Assembly: GCA_002403445.1 (NCBI GenBank)
Contig: DHHU01000079.1
Span: 4,066-33,441 of the forward strand
DNA: 29,376 nucleotides
Direction of reading: 5' to 3'
Source of the DNA: Salinisphaeraceae bacterium UBA4764
GTDB lineage: Bacteria; Pseudomonadota; Gammaproteobacteria; Nevskiales; Salinisphaeraceae
The position numbers and the translations under genes are program-made. Under the pieces are notes generated by a model that searched no databases, was not told the DNA's origin, and was given only the letters and a program-made list of their open reading frames with translations. Shown here one piece after another: positions 8,731 to 16,559 of the stretch (its first letter is position 1; each line of letters begins with the position of its first letter).

Positions 8731-9467
8731 GAAACTTGGCCGCCGTCAACCAAAGCTCGGGCGGCACGAAAGTCGATGCTGCCCTCGTATAGTGCTCGTC
8801 CGAGAATGACGCCGCTGACGCCGTCGGTTTCGACCTCAAGCAGGGCGCGGATGTCGTCTAGGCTTGTGGCGCCGCCGGATGCAATCACTGGAATCGTGAG
8901 TTCCGCTGCGAGCGCGCGCGTGTTCTCGACGTTAAGACCTTGCATCATGCCGTCACGGGATATGTCGGTATGGATGATGGCGACAACACCTTCGGATTCG
9001 AACCGGGCGGCCAGATCATCCACGCGGTGATTGGACAGTTTCGACCAGCCGTCGGTGGCGACCCTGCCGTTTTCCGAATCCAGTCCAACAATGATGTGGC
9101 CGTCGAACTCCACTGCGGTGTCGGCTACGAAATGCGGCTCGGCGACAGCGCGCGTTCCCAGGATTACGTACTCAACGCCGCGCTCAAGATAGGTGTCGAT
9201 ATCGGCTTCTTCCCGGATTCCGCCACCTACTTGAACTGGCACGTTCCCGGCGGCCGTGACTATCTCACCGACTACGCGATCGTTGATGGGCCGACCGGCG
9301 CGGGCGCCGTCGAGATCCACAACGTGGAGCCGGTCGGCACCTTCCTCCAACCAGCGTTCGGCCACCCGGACCGGGTCATCATCGAAGATCGTTGCATCGT
9401 CCATGCGGCCTTGGCGCAGCCGTACGCACTGGCCGTTCTTGATGTCGATCGCGGGGATCAGTTGCAC
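8727..9467 (-). CDS. hisA: ProFAR isomerase HisA
   Basis: 246 residues, standard length. HisA catalyses the Amadori isomerisation of ProFAR to PRFAR, the substrate of HisF-HisH. The barrel has catalytic Asp in IPAIDIKNGQCVRLRQG (residue 8) and Asp near 129 in VGLDSENG. Phosphate loops QVGGGIR and ASGGATS are present. The start is GTG 9465-9467, because AGGGAGG (9474-9480) lies 6 bases upstream. An overlapping ATG is out of frame. It sits 61 bases downstream of hisH; the gap contains a small hairpin. Confidence 0.97.
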   Translation of the reverse strand: MQLIPAIDIKNGQCVRLRQGRMDDATIFDDDPVRVAERWLEEGADRLHVVDLDGARAGRPINDRVVGEIVTAAGNVPVQVGGGIREEADIDTYLERGVEYVILGTRAVAEPHFVADTAVEFDGHIIVGLDSENGRVATDGWSKLSNHRVDDLAARFESEGVVAIIHTDISRDGMMQGLNVENTRALAAELTIPVIASGGATSLDDIRALLEVETDGVSGVILGRALYEGSIDFRAARALVDGGQVS

Positions 9468-9506
9468 GCCATACCTCCCTGTTAGCGGCTTGTTTGTCTT
9501 GGCTCT

Positions 9507-9523
9507 CCGACCGGTTGGGTCGG
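9507..9523 (-). promoter_or_regulatory. Hairpin between hisH and hisA
   Basis: CCGACC (9507-9512) and GGTCGG (9518-9523) form a 6-bp stem with a 5-base loop, just after the hisH stop and upstream of the hisA ribosome binding site. No T-run follows. It could shape mRNA processing or partial attenuation, but there is nothing firmer to support a function. Confidence 0.25.
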
Positions 9524-9528
9524 CCTTG

Positions 9529-10176
9529 TTAGTTCGCCTGACCGTTCCAGGCGAGAAAGTTGGCTAGCATTTGCAGGCCCGGTGATTGACTTTTTTCAGG
9601 GTGAAACTGCACTGCGAACACGTTGGGGCGGATCACTACCGATCCGAATTCGGGTCCGTAGGTCGTCTTACCCAGGATTTCACTCTCATTTTCAGGCACC
9701 ACATAATAGCTGTGGACGAAATAGAACCAGCTGTCATTATGGATGTTTTGCCATAGTTGGTGATCGCGGGTCTGGCGTATCTGATTCCAGCCCATGTGTG
9801 GAATCTTACGTCGCCTGCCGTCGGGCTGGGCATCGGGCCTTGCAAAAGCCACGGTATTGCCGGCGAACGCGCCAAGACAATCTACACCGCCGGATTCTTC
9901 CGAATGTGCCATGAGCATCTCGATACCAAGACAGATCCCCATAAGGGGCCGTGTTTCGATGTAGCGGTGGATCATGTCGTCGAGACCGAGGCGGGCCAGT
10001 TCGCTCATGCAATAACCAATGGCCCCTACACCCGGCAGGATCAAACGGTCCTTGGATGCCAGAACTTTGGGGTCGGCGCTTATTTCGATCGACTCGCCGG
10101 AGGACACATAGTAAAGAGCCTTGCTGATCGAGTGCAGATTGCCCATGCCATAATCGATGATGCCGACAGTCGCCAT
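9529..10176 (-). CDS. hisH: Imidazole glycerol phosphate synthase, glutaminase subunit HisH
   Basis: 215 residues. A class I glutamine amidotransferase that supplies ammonia to HisF. The nucleophile Cys82 is in MGICLGIEML, and the His192 and Glu194 pair is in VQFHPEKSQSPG. The N-terminal GIIDYGMGNLHS and the oxyanion strand LILPGVGAIGYCM are typical. ATG 10174-10176 starts 12 bases after the hisB stop, and no strong Shine-Dalgarno is present. All catalytic residues are intact. Confidence 0.97.
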   Translation of the reverse strand: MATVGIIDYGMGNLHSISKALYYVSSGESIEISADPKVLASKDRLILPGVGAIGYCMSELARLGLDDMIHRYIETRPLMGICLGIEMLMAHSEESGGVDCLGAFAGNTVAFARPDAQPDGRRRKIPHMGWNQIRQTRDHQLWQNIHNDSWFYFVHSYYVVPENESEILGKTTYGPEFGSVVIRPNVFAVQFHPEKSQSPGLQMLANFLAWNGQAN

Positions 10177-10188
10177 CGTTTGCTCAGT

Positions 10189-10782
10189 TTATAGTGTATT
10201 CTTTGTGGATGGCGAGTCGCCAGCGCGACGTTCGTCAACCGCAATCGCGCCGCGAAGCGCACGCGCAAATGATTTGAAGCAGGTCTCCGCGATGTGATGC
10301 GCGTTATAGCCTTTGAGCTTGTCCATATGCAAGGTCAGCCTGGCACCGCGGGTCACGCCCTGAAAGAATTCGCGTATCAATTCGACGTCAAACGTGCCGA
10401 TTTTGTCACGGGTGAATTCGACATCAAAATACAAACCGACGCGGCCTGAGCAATCGATAATGGTGCGCGTGAGCGCTTCGTCGAGCGGTATGGTTGCCTG
10501 TCCGTAGCGGTATAGCCCCGCCTTGTCGCCAAGTGCGTCGGCAAGAGCGAAGCCGAACGTAAGGCCTACGTCTTCGACGGTGTGGTGATCGTCAATCCAG
10601 GTGTCACCATCGGCGCGAAGTCTAATGTCGATCAGCCCGTGACGCGCGACCTGAGCTAGCATGTGATCGAAAAAACCGATCCCGCTGGTGCCTGACAATA
10701 CCCCTGTTCCGTCGAGGTTCAGGGTGATTTCAACATCAGTTTCGGCCGTTTGGCGATGATACGTGGCTTGGCGGCTGCTCAT
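10189..10782 (-). CDS. hisB: Imidazoleglycerol-phosphate dehydratase
   Basis: 197 residues with the chosen start, matching monofunctional HisB enzymes. It dehydrates IGP to imidazole-acetol phosphate using manganese ions bound by histidine clusters. Visible motifs are GFFDHMLAQVARHG, the first signature DDHHTVEDVG and the second signature NAHHIAETCFKSFARAL. No HAD-type histidinol-phosphatase domain is fused, unlike enteric HisB. I start at ATG 10780-10782. The longer frame to TTG 10842 would place its start inside a good -35 box and would add 20 residues with no family resemblance. First gene of hisB-hisH-hisA-hisF. Confidence 0.95.
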   Translation of the reverse strand: MSSRQATYHRQTAETDVEITLNLDGTGVLSGTSGIGFFDHMLAQVARHGLIDIRLRADGDTWIDDHHTVEDVGLTFGFALADALGDKAGLYRYGQATIPLDEALTRTIIDCSGRVGLYFDVEFTRDKIGTFDVELIREFFQGVTRGARLTLHMDKLKGYNAHHIAETCFKSFARALRGAIAVDERRAGDSPSTKNTL

Positions 10783-10812
10783 GCCAGTGCTTTGTCGTGT
10801 CCAGCCATACTG

Positions 10813-10842
10813 ATAATACGCATATTGGATTGTGGCTGCCAA
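10813..10842 (-). promoter_or_regulatory. sigma70-type promoter for hisBHAF
   Basis: Reading the minus strand, TTGGCA (10842-10837) and TATTAT (10818-10813) are separated by 18 bases. Each box matches the consensus at five of six positions. A start site near 10806 would give a leader of about 24 bases before the hisB ATG at 10782. This is one of the best promoter matches in the window. Confidence 0.65.
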
Positions 10843-10888
10843 GCCATTTTGTTAAGTGACGCGACGTTACAGCTAATGTGGATTTGAT

Positions 10889-11326
10889 TTACCCATCGAT
10901 CCAGAACGTAACCGGGCCGTCGTTGATCAGTTCGACCTGCATGTCAGCGCCAAAGCGGCCTATTGCCACTTTTGTAACCTGGTTCTTCATTTGTGCTACA
11001 AATTCGTCGAATAATGTCCGGGCAAGCTTAGGCTCGGCAGCCGTTCCGAAGCCGGCGCGATTGCCGCGCGATGTATTAGCCGCTAGCGTGAATTGCGGGA
11101 CGGCCAAAATGTCGCTGCCGATATCGACTACGCTCTGGCTCATGCGCCCCGATGGATCGCTGAATAAACGATAGGCTGCCACGCGGTCAGCCAGCCTCTT
11201 GGCGTTTGGTTTGGCGTCGCCGCGAACCACACCCACGAAAACACATAGCCCGCTGTCGATTTGGGCAATCGATTCACCGTCAATCGTTACGCTCGCGCGG
11301 CTCACGCGTTGCAATAGTCCGATCAT
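10889..11326 (-). CDS. dtd: D-aminoacyl-tRNA deacylase
   Basis: 145 residues, exactly the usual size. Dtd hydrolyses D-amino acids, and glycine from tRNA-Ala, off mischarged tRNAs. The two active-site signatures are present: VPQFTLAANTSRGNR (the SQFTL motif, here with Pro in the first position) and NDGPVTFWI (the NxGPVT motif with the Gly-cisPro pair). ATG 11324-11326 begins 2 bases after the thrB stop, so it is co-transcribed. In many genomes dtd lies near unrelated small genes, so the context says little about regulation. Confidence 0.95.
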   Translation of the reverse strand: MIGLLQRVSRASVTIDGESIAQIDSGLCVFVGVVRGDAKPNAKRLADRVAAYRLFSDPSGRMSQSVVDIGSDILAVPQFTLAANTSRGNRAGFGTAAEPKLARTLFDEFVAQMKNQVTKVAIGRFGADMQVELINDGPVTFWIDG

Positions 11327-11328
11327 GA

Positions 11329-12273
11329 CTATAGAAGTGCCGGAGGATTGTTACGGATTCGGCTTAGCAGGCGCTCGAATGGCGAAGGATCGTGAACGTT
11401 GGGGGCGGCAGCGCCGCGCGGGAAATGATAATCCACCAGCCGTGATGTCCAGAACCTCAGTGCCGCGGCAGCCAACATTCGCGGCCAAGCGTCGATCTCG
11501 GGCTGGCCGAGGCGGCAGCGGTGGTGGTAGGCGGTGATAAAAGCTGCCCAGCGGTCACTGTGGAAACAGTCATCCGTATCAAAACACCAGTCGCAGCAAA
11601 TCACGGCCAAGTCGAACAATATATATTCTTCGCAGGCATAGAAGAAATCGATCACGCCCGTGACTCGTCTGGCTTGAAACAAGACATTGTCCCGAAACAG
11701 ATCAGCGTGTATCAGGGTGCGTGGCAGATCCTCGAACAACGCGCTGGCGTTCCGTTGGGTGGCCAGCTCGGCATCGAACAGGGCGAGCTGCTCAGCTTTG
11801 AGTACGGGGGCTAGTCGCTTGCGACTGGCCGCAATCCAGGCCAGATCACGCGGATTGGGGCGGCTGAGGCCACTGCTGGGCGCGAGCCGGTGCATTTCAG
11901 CGACTACGCGCGCCAGCGATTCACAATGAGCAGGCCCCGGCTCGAATACACTGGCACCAGCCAACCGGTAGACCAGGGCACACGGCCGGCCACGAACCTC
12001 GCTCAAAAAACCGCCGTCGTCACGAGCCACGGGATGGATCACCGGCAGTCCGTGTGCGGCCAAATGATCCATCAATTGCATGAAAAAAGGCAGCTCGGCG
12101 TAGTCCAACTCTTCAAAAACTGTCAGTACCCATTGGCCGAGCGTGGTATCGATAAAATAAGTCGAGTTAGTCACGCCTTCGCCAATGCCCCGAAAATGGG
12201 TCAACTCGCCGACCGAATAAGCCCTGATAAGGGCTTCGATATCGGCGCGGCTCAACACGGTGTAAACGGCCAT
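11329..12273 (-). CDS. thrB: Homoserine kinase, APH-fold type
   Basis: 314 residues of the aminoglycoside-phosphotransferase (choline-kinase-like) fold. This is the type of homoserine kinase found in Pseudomonas and relatives, not the GHMP-fold ThrB of E. coli. It phosphorylates homoserine for threonine synthesis. Motifs: GIGEGVTNSTYF (nucleotide loop), WVLTVFE with a Lys-equivalent region, the catalytic loop LIHADLFRDNVLF (HxDxxxxN) and the metal-binding VIDFFYAC. The start ATG 12271-12273 overlaps the stop of the upstream TPR gene by 1 base (TGATG). Other APH-family kinases are possible, but the whole-length pattern fits homoserine kinase best. Confidence 0.88.
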   Translation of the reverse strand: MAVYTVLSRADIEALIRAYSVGELTHFRGIGEGVTNSTYFIDTTLGQWVLTVFEELDYAELPFFMQLMDHLAAHGLPVIHPVARDDGGFLSEVRGRPCALVYRLAGASVFEPGPAHCESLARVVAEMHRLAPSSGLSRPNPRDLAWIAASRKRLAPVLKAEQLALFDAELATQRNASALFEDLPRTLIHADLFRDNVLFQARRVTGVIDFFYACEEYILFDLAVICCDWCFDTDDCFHSDRWAAFITAYHHRCRLGQPEIDAWPRMLAAAALRFWTSRLVDYHFPRGAAAPNVHDPSPFERLLSRIRNNPPALL

Positions 12274-12608
12274 CAGGTTCGGCTCCCGTCGTTATCGGTC
12301 AACCTTTTGCGGGCTCGCTTGGCAAAAACGCGCATTTCCTTTGCGGCTTGATGATCGCCACGGCGTGACGCGATATCGATGCCTTTCTCAAAGACTTGAA
12401 CGGCTTCGTGTGGCCGATTGTCTTCGGCCAGTGCTTGGCCATAGTGTTTCCACGCGGCTGAATACTCCGGATCCTGTTCGACCGCTGCCGCGAGATGAAC
12501 CGCAGCGTTACCCGGCTCGTTGGCTTTGAGTAGTTGCTCACCGAGGCTGAAGCGAAGCAGAGGCCCGTCGTGTCCGGCGGCAAGCATTTTCTCGAGTTGT
12601 TCACGCAC
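12273..12608 (-). CDS. Small tetratricopeptide-repeat protein
   Basis: 111 residues made almost wholly of paired amphipathic helices. At least two TPR units are visible: LLRFSLGEQLLKANEPGNAA and AWKHYGQALAEDNRPHEAVQVF, followed by a basic C-terminal helix with QAAKEMRVFAKRARKRL. No signal peptide, so probably cytoplasmic and a protein-protein adaptor; the partner is unknown. The start is GTG 12606-12608, which keeps the family-like REQLEKMLA N-terminus. An internal ATG lies 7 codons later. It is coupled to thrB by a 1-base stop/start overlap, so the two are probably expressed together. Confidence 0.8.
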   Translation of the reverse strand: MREQLEKMLAAGHDGPLLRFSLGEQLLKANEPGNAAVHLAAAVEQDPEYSAAWKHYGQALAEDNRPHEAVQVFEKGIDIASRRGDHQAAKEMRVFAKRARKRLTDNDGSRT

Positions 12609-12648
12609 TGTATTGTTGGCTATATCAGTTCTATTGCTTGTCGGCGCG

Positions 12649-12660
12649 AGATTATAATCT
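12649..12660 (-). promoter_or_regulatory. Palindrome with a perfect TATAAT upstream of the TPR-thrB-dtd genes
   Basis: AGATTATAATCT is a perfect 12-bp palindrome and contains TATAAT on both strands. It is 41 bases upstream of the TPR gene's GTG, in the 68-base trkH/TPR gap. On the minus strand the best -35 at 17 bases (TGAAGT) is poor, so promoter activity would need help from a regulator or an internal start. Treat it as a candidate only. Confidence 0.3.
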
Positions 12661-12676
12661 TCGGAGTGCTATTACT

Positions 12677-14146
12677 TCAGCGACGCCAGAAAGTGGGTGT
12701 GAAGATAACCAGCAATGTAAATATTTCAAGCCGGCCGAGCAGCATCGCGCCGCAAAGAACCCATTTGGCCAGTGCCGGCAGACTGGCCATGTTGCTGGCC
12801 ACCGAGCCCAGGCCGGGGCCAAGATTGTTAAGAGCGGCAGCGACGGCGGAAAAAGCTGTGAGCGGATCTAGCTTCAGCGCGATCAGAATCAGGAACAACA
12901 CGACGTATGTTGCAACATAGACCGAGAAAAAACCCCAGACCGCGTGAACGACGCGATTAGCCACTACCTGATCGCCCATCTTGACCGGAAAAGTGGCACT
13001 GGGGTGGACGAGGCGTCGGATTTCCCGCATGCCCTGCTTTGCCAGTAACACCACCCGGACGACTTTCATGCCGCCAGTGGTCGAGCCCGCGCAGCCGCCG
13101 ACGAAGCTGCCAAGTATCAGAAATATAGGGATAAAGCTCGGCCATGCCGTGTAGTGGCTGGTGGTGAAACCGGTGGTTGTGCCGATCGACACAACCTGGA
13201 ACAGGGCGTGCACTATAGCTGTGCCAGGATCGGCGTAGGTGCCGTGGACGATCAACACCAAAGCCGCGATGGCCGTCGCGCCAGCCACCATCAGCCAGAG
13301 CATCCGGGTTTCGTAATCGCGCCAGTAGTCGAGTGGATTGGCGCTTCGCCACACGGCGAAGTGCATGCTGAAACTTGTGGCGCCGACCAGCATTGTGAAG
13401 ACTGCCACCAGTTCGACAAGCGGGCTGTTGTGATACCCGAGCGATTGATCGTGATTGGAAAAACCGCCAGTCGCGATTGCTGAGAAGGCATCCGAGATGG
13501 CGTCGAACGGTGTGACGCCGGCAAGCCAAAACAACAGCGCGCAGATAATCGTCAGAGAAACATAAAGATACCAGAGCATCTTGGCCGTTTCGCGAATACG
13601 GGGCGTGAGCTTGGAATCCTTGATCGGGCCGGGCGTTTCGGCGCGGTAGAGCTGCATCCCCCCCACCCCCAGCATGGGCAAAACAGCTACCGCTAAGACA
13701 ATGATGCCCATGCCGCCCATCCAGTGCAGCAGCACACGCCAGAACAAGATGGCGTGCGGCAGTTTGTCTAGATGTTTGAGTACTGTCGCGCCCGTGGTGG
13801 TCAGGCCAGAAACCGACTCGAATACGGCGTTTGTGACCGACACTTGCGGTGAGGTCACCAGCACGAACGGAATCGCCCCGAACAGGCTGAGTACCATCCA
13901 GAAAAATACCACCACCAGAAAACCATCGCGGATTTTGAGTTCGCGCCGTGCACTGCGCGTTGGCCACCAGGCGCAGAAACCGGCCGTCAGGGTAACGGCA
14001 AACCCGGTGATGAACGCCACGACCTGACCGTCGCCGTAAATGAGGCCGACCGCCGCGGGAAGCAGCATGGCTGTGGAAAAGATCATCAGTAGAACGCCGA
14101 TGATGCGTTGTACGCCGGCAAAGGGGTAGTCGAGTTTCAAGCGCAC
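12677..14146 (-). CDS. trkH: Trk potassium uptake channel subunit TrkH
   Basis: 489 residues, close to the E. coli length. It forms the membrane pore of the Trk K+ uptake system, gated by the cytosolic TrkA ring. The four pore-loop repeats carrying the selectivity-filter glycine are visible: SGLTTTGATV, AIATGGFSNH, GTTTGFTTSH and NNLGPGLG. The conserved GGCAGSTTGGMK precedes the basic VVLLAKQGMREI helix. About ten membrane helices are expected. The start is GTG 14144-14146, which aligns the N-terminus with TrkH proteins; no upstream ATG exists. It is 75 bases downstream of trkA in the same direction, so one potassium-uptake operon. Confidence 0.95.
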   Translation of the reverse strand: MRLKLDYPFAGVQRIIGVLLMIFSTAMLLPAAVGLIYGDGQVVAFITGFAVTLTAGFCAWWPTRSARRELKIRDGFLVVVFFWMVLSLFGAIPFVLVTSPQVSVTNAVFESVSGLTTTGATVLKHLDKLPHAILFWRVLLHWMGGMGIIVLAVAVLPMLGVGGMQLYRAETPGPIKDSKLTPRIRETAKMLWYLYVSLTIICALLFWLAGVTPFDAISDAFSAIATGGFSNHDQSLGYHNSPLVELVAVFTMLVGATSFSMHFAVWRSANPLDYWRDYETRMLWLMVAGATAIAALVLIVHGTYADPGTAIVHALFQVVSIGTTTGFTTSHYTAWPSFIPIFLILGSFVGGCAGSTTGGMKVVRVVLLAKQGMREIRRLVHPSATFPVKMGDQVVANRVVHAVWGFFSVYVATYVVLFLILIALKLDPLTAFSAVAAALNNLGPGLGSVASNMASLPALAKWVLCGAMLLGRLEIFTLLVIFTPTFWRR

Positions 14147-14221
14147 GATAGCCGAAACCTTTGCATCAACAGCGCGTGAGGTTCGATGTTTCGCGTTGGG
14201 GTCAACAGGCAGGAACGATGA

Positions 14222-15601
14222 TCAGACATGCCGAGAACCGACCTGGAACAGGCGTTCGACGGCGCTTGTAGCGCCTTTGTCGGCAATAAAGACGATCACG
14301 TGGTCACCCGCGCCAAGTACCGTATCGTCGGCGGTGAGTAATTTGCCGCGTCCGCGAATGACGCCGCCTAGCGTTGCGCCGTCGGGGAGTTGAATGTCAC
14401 CGAGCCGGCGATCGATGATGCGAGAGCTATCGCGCTCGCCGTGAACCACTAATTCTATGACTTCGGCGGAGCCGCGGCGCAAAGCATGCACGCGCACAAC
14501 GTCGCCGCGGCGTACATGCGCCAGAAGCGCACTAATCGTGGACTGTTTGGGTGAAATTGCGATATCGATCTGGTTGCCCGAGGACTGCACTAGATCAACG
14601 TAGGCAAGGCGATTGATCAATGACATCACCTTACGCGCACCTAGGCGTTTGGCCAGCATTGCCGACAGGATATTGGCTTCATCGTCGTTGGTGATGGCGC
14701 AAAACACGTCTACACGGTCGATATTTTCCTCACGCAACAGGGATTCATTCGCAGCGTCGCCTTGCAATACGATGGCGTTGTCGACGTTGTTTGACAGCTG
14801 GCGCGCGCGTCGCGGGCTCGACTCGATGACTTTGACCTGACAAGTCCGCTCGAGCGCTCGTGCCAGCCGCCCGCCGATATGCCCGCCGCCGGCCAGCATG
14901 ACCCGTTTGATGCGTCGATCGACGTTGCGCAGCTCGCCAATCACGCGCCGGACATTGGCGCGTTCGGCCAGAAAATAAATTTCGTCGTCGGTTTCGATAA
15001 TAGTGTCGTCGGTGGTTTCGACAGGCTTGCCACGCCGATAGATGGCCACAACACTCAAGGCAGCGTTGGGCAAACGCCGGCTAAGTTTCGATAGCGGCTC
15101 ACCCACCAAGGCGCCGCCAAAATAAGCTTTTACGCCCGCGACCTGGATACTGCCATTGGCGAAATCCACGATCTGGAGTGCGCCCGGGAACTGGATCAAA
15201 CGTTTTATGTAGTCGGTTACCAATTGCTCCGGGTTGATGGTCATGTCAATCGGTATGGCTTCCTGATGGAAGAGCTGTGATTCGACTAGATATTCCGTGG
15301 CTCGGATGCGCGCCACTTTGGTGGGTGTGTGGAACAAGGTGTAGGCGATCTGACACGCCACCATGTTGACTTCGTCGGATTGCGTGACGGCGATGATCAG
15401 ATCAGCATCATCCGCGCCGGCTTTCCGCAGGACTTCCGGATGTCCGGCGTAGCCCGTGAGCGCGCGCACATCTAGTCGATCCTGCAGCGGGCGCAACAAC
15501 ACCTCGTTAGTATCGACGATCGTGACGTCGTGATTTTCCTCGGCTAGGTTCTCGGCAATTGTCGCCCCCACCTCACCGGCACCCAATACAATCGTTTTCA
15601 T
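14222..15601 (-). CDS. trkA: Trk potassium uptake regulatory subunit TrkA
   Basis: 459 residues: two tandem RCK modules, each a Rossmann NAD(H)-binding domain plus a TrkA-C domain. The first dinucleotide loop is VLGAGEVGATIAENL at residues 4-18, and the second is MLAGGGHIGGRLARAL at about 236-251. TrkA-C domains lie near 140-225 and 370-455. It is cytosolic and peripheral, binding TrkH and gating it by nucleotide. ATG 15599-15601 is preferred because MKTIVLGAGEVG matches the family N-terminus. A longer frame to 15637 adds 12 residues and has no better ribosome binding site. Confidence 0.96.
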   Translation of the reverse strand: MKTIVLGAGEVGATIAENLAEENHDVTIVDTNEVLLRPLQDRLDVRALTGYAGHPEVLRKAGADDADLIIAVTQSDEVNMVACQIAYTLFHTPTKVARIRATEYLVESQLFHQEAIPIDMTINPEQLVTDYIKRLIQFPGALQIVDFANGSIQVAGVKAYFGGALVGEPLSKLSRRLPNAALSVVAIYRRGKPVETTDDTIIETDDEIYFLAERANVRRVIGELRNVDRRIKRVMLAGGGHIGGRLARALERTCQVKVIESSPRRARQLSNNVDNAIVLQGDAANESLLREENIDRVDVFCAITNDDEANILSAMLAKRLGARKVMSLINRLAYVDLVQSSGNQIDIAISPKQSTISALLAHVRRGDVVRVHALRRGSAEVIELVVHGERDSSRIIDRRLGDIQLPDGATLGGVIRGRGKLLTADDTVLGAGDHVIVFIADKGATSAVERLFQVGSRHV

Positions 15602-15718
15602 GGCGCGAACGTTAGTCTTTGACCGAACCTCACGCAACTAAGGCTGTCTTCTTAAGAGTAAGAAACGCTCAAATAAAAGGTACTTTGGTCATCGTATCGG
15701 TGGCCTGTTATTTGCAGC

Positions 15719-15749
15719 CGCCAAGGCTTTGGCGTTCCAATAGTGGAAC
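15719..15749 (+). promoter_or_regulatory. Two adjacent stem-loops in the hisI leader
   Basis: CGCCAA/TTGGCG (15719-15724 and 15729-15734, loop GGCT) is followed at once by GTTCCA/TGGAAC (15734-15739 and 15744-15749, loop ATAG). Both stems are perfect 6-bp with 4-base loops, and they share one base. They end 12 bases before the hisI ATG, between trkA and hisI. They may be an mRNA leader structure or a pair of operator half-sites. The 160-base gap must also hold the trkA promoter, which I could not place. Confidence 0.4.
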
Positions 15750-15761
15750 AGGTCAGAAACC

Positions 15762-16181
15762 ATGCAAACTACAATGCACCCTGACAATGACAAGGAGTTG
15801 TGGCTGGAAACGGTCGCCTGGTCCGCTGACGGGCTGGTGCCCGTCATCACGCAGTCGGCGGCTACCGGGCGTGTGCTTATGCAGGCCTGGATGAACCGCG
15901 AGGCACTGCGCGCAACCCGTGATACCGGTGTGGCGACTTATTTTTCGCGGTCCAAGGGCCGGCTCTGGGTAAAGGGCGAATCCTCGGGCGCTACACAGGA
16001 TGTCGTAAGTCTGCATCTCGACTGTGATGGCGACTCGATTTTGTTACAAGTCAACCAACACGGCGGCGCAGCCTGCCACACCGGGCGCCAATCTTGTTTC
16101 TACCGGGCGTATGATAATGGGCAATGGCATGAAGACGAGCCTGTACTGGTGTCGCCCGATACGTTATATAAGAAATCATGA
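15762..16181 (+). CDS. hisI: Phosphoribosyl-AMP cyclohydrolase
   Basis: 139 residues, a stand-alone HisI as in Pseudomonas (enteric bacteria have a HisI-HisE fusion). It opens the adenine ring of PR-AMP, the third step of histidine synthesis, using zinc. Conserved blocks: MQAWMNREAL, YFSRSKGRLWVKGESSG, then HLDCDGDSILLQV with the metal-binding Asp residues, and ACHTGRQSCFYR with the zinc Cys pair. Start ATG 15762; a second ATG 4 codons later is also possible. Its stop overlaps the hisE start by 4 bases. It is divergent from trkA. Confidence 0.96.
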   Translation: MQTTMHPDNDKELWLETVAWSADGLVPVITQSAATGRVLMQAWMNREALRATRDTGVATYFSRSKGRLWVKGESSGATQDVVSLHLDCDGDSILLQVNQHGGAACHTGRQSCFYRAYDNGQWHEDEPVLVSPDTLYKKS

Positions 16182-16501
16182 AAGCCGAAGACACACTCGA
16201 ACAACTCGACATGATATTGGCCAATCGGCGTCAGGCAAATAGCAGCTCAAGCTATACAGCACGTCTTTATGCGGCCGGGATACCCGGCATGACGGCCAAA
16301 ATTGACGAGGAGGCGGACGAAGTGATCGAAGCCGCCAACAGTGACGATGATGGTCACCTCGTAAGTGAGGTGGCAGACTTGTGGTTCCACTGCATGGTGT
16401 TGTTGCAGTCACGAGGTATTGCGAGTGAGGCCATCGTGGCGGAACTGGCTAAGCGAATGGGCGTGTCGGGTCTGGACGAGAAGGCGGCGCGAACTTGTTA
16501 A
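16178..16501 (+). CDS. hisE: Phosphoribosyl-ATP pyrophosphatase
   Basis: 107 residues of the all-alpha MazG-like NTP pyrophosphohydrolase fold. It converts PR-ATP to PR-AMP, the step just before HisI. The metal-binding motif is seen as KIDEEADEVIEAA followed by HLVSEVADLWFHCMVLL (the EExxE...ExxD pattern). ATG 16178 overlaps the hisI TGA (ATGA). It is followed 58 bases later by tatA, the same order as in Pseudomonas, so hisIE and tatABC may share transcripts. Confidence 0.95.
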   Translation: MKAEDTLEQLDMILANRRQANSSSSYTARLYAAGIPGMTAKIDEEADEVIEAANSDDDGHLVSEVADLWFHCMVLLQSRGIASEAIVAELAKRMGVSGLDEKAARTC

Positions 16502-16559
16502 TTCAAGATATACACAACTCAACAAACCGATAACTTAATGATCGGTAGACGAGGTAATT

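Noticed and set aside
12957..13967. 336-codon alternative frame on the minus strand within trkH
   Set aside because: The overlapping trkH frame has all four pore-loop motifs; this frame is Arg/His/Gly-rich with no family features.
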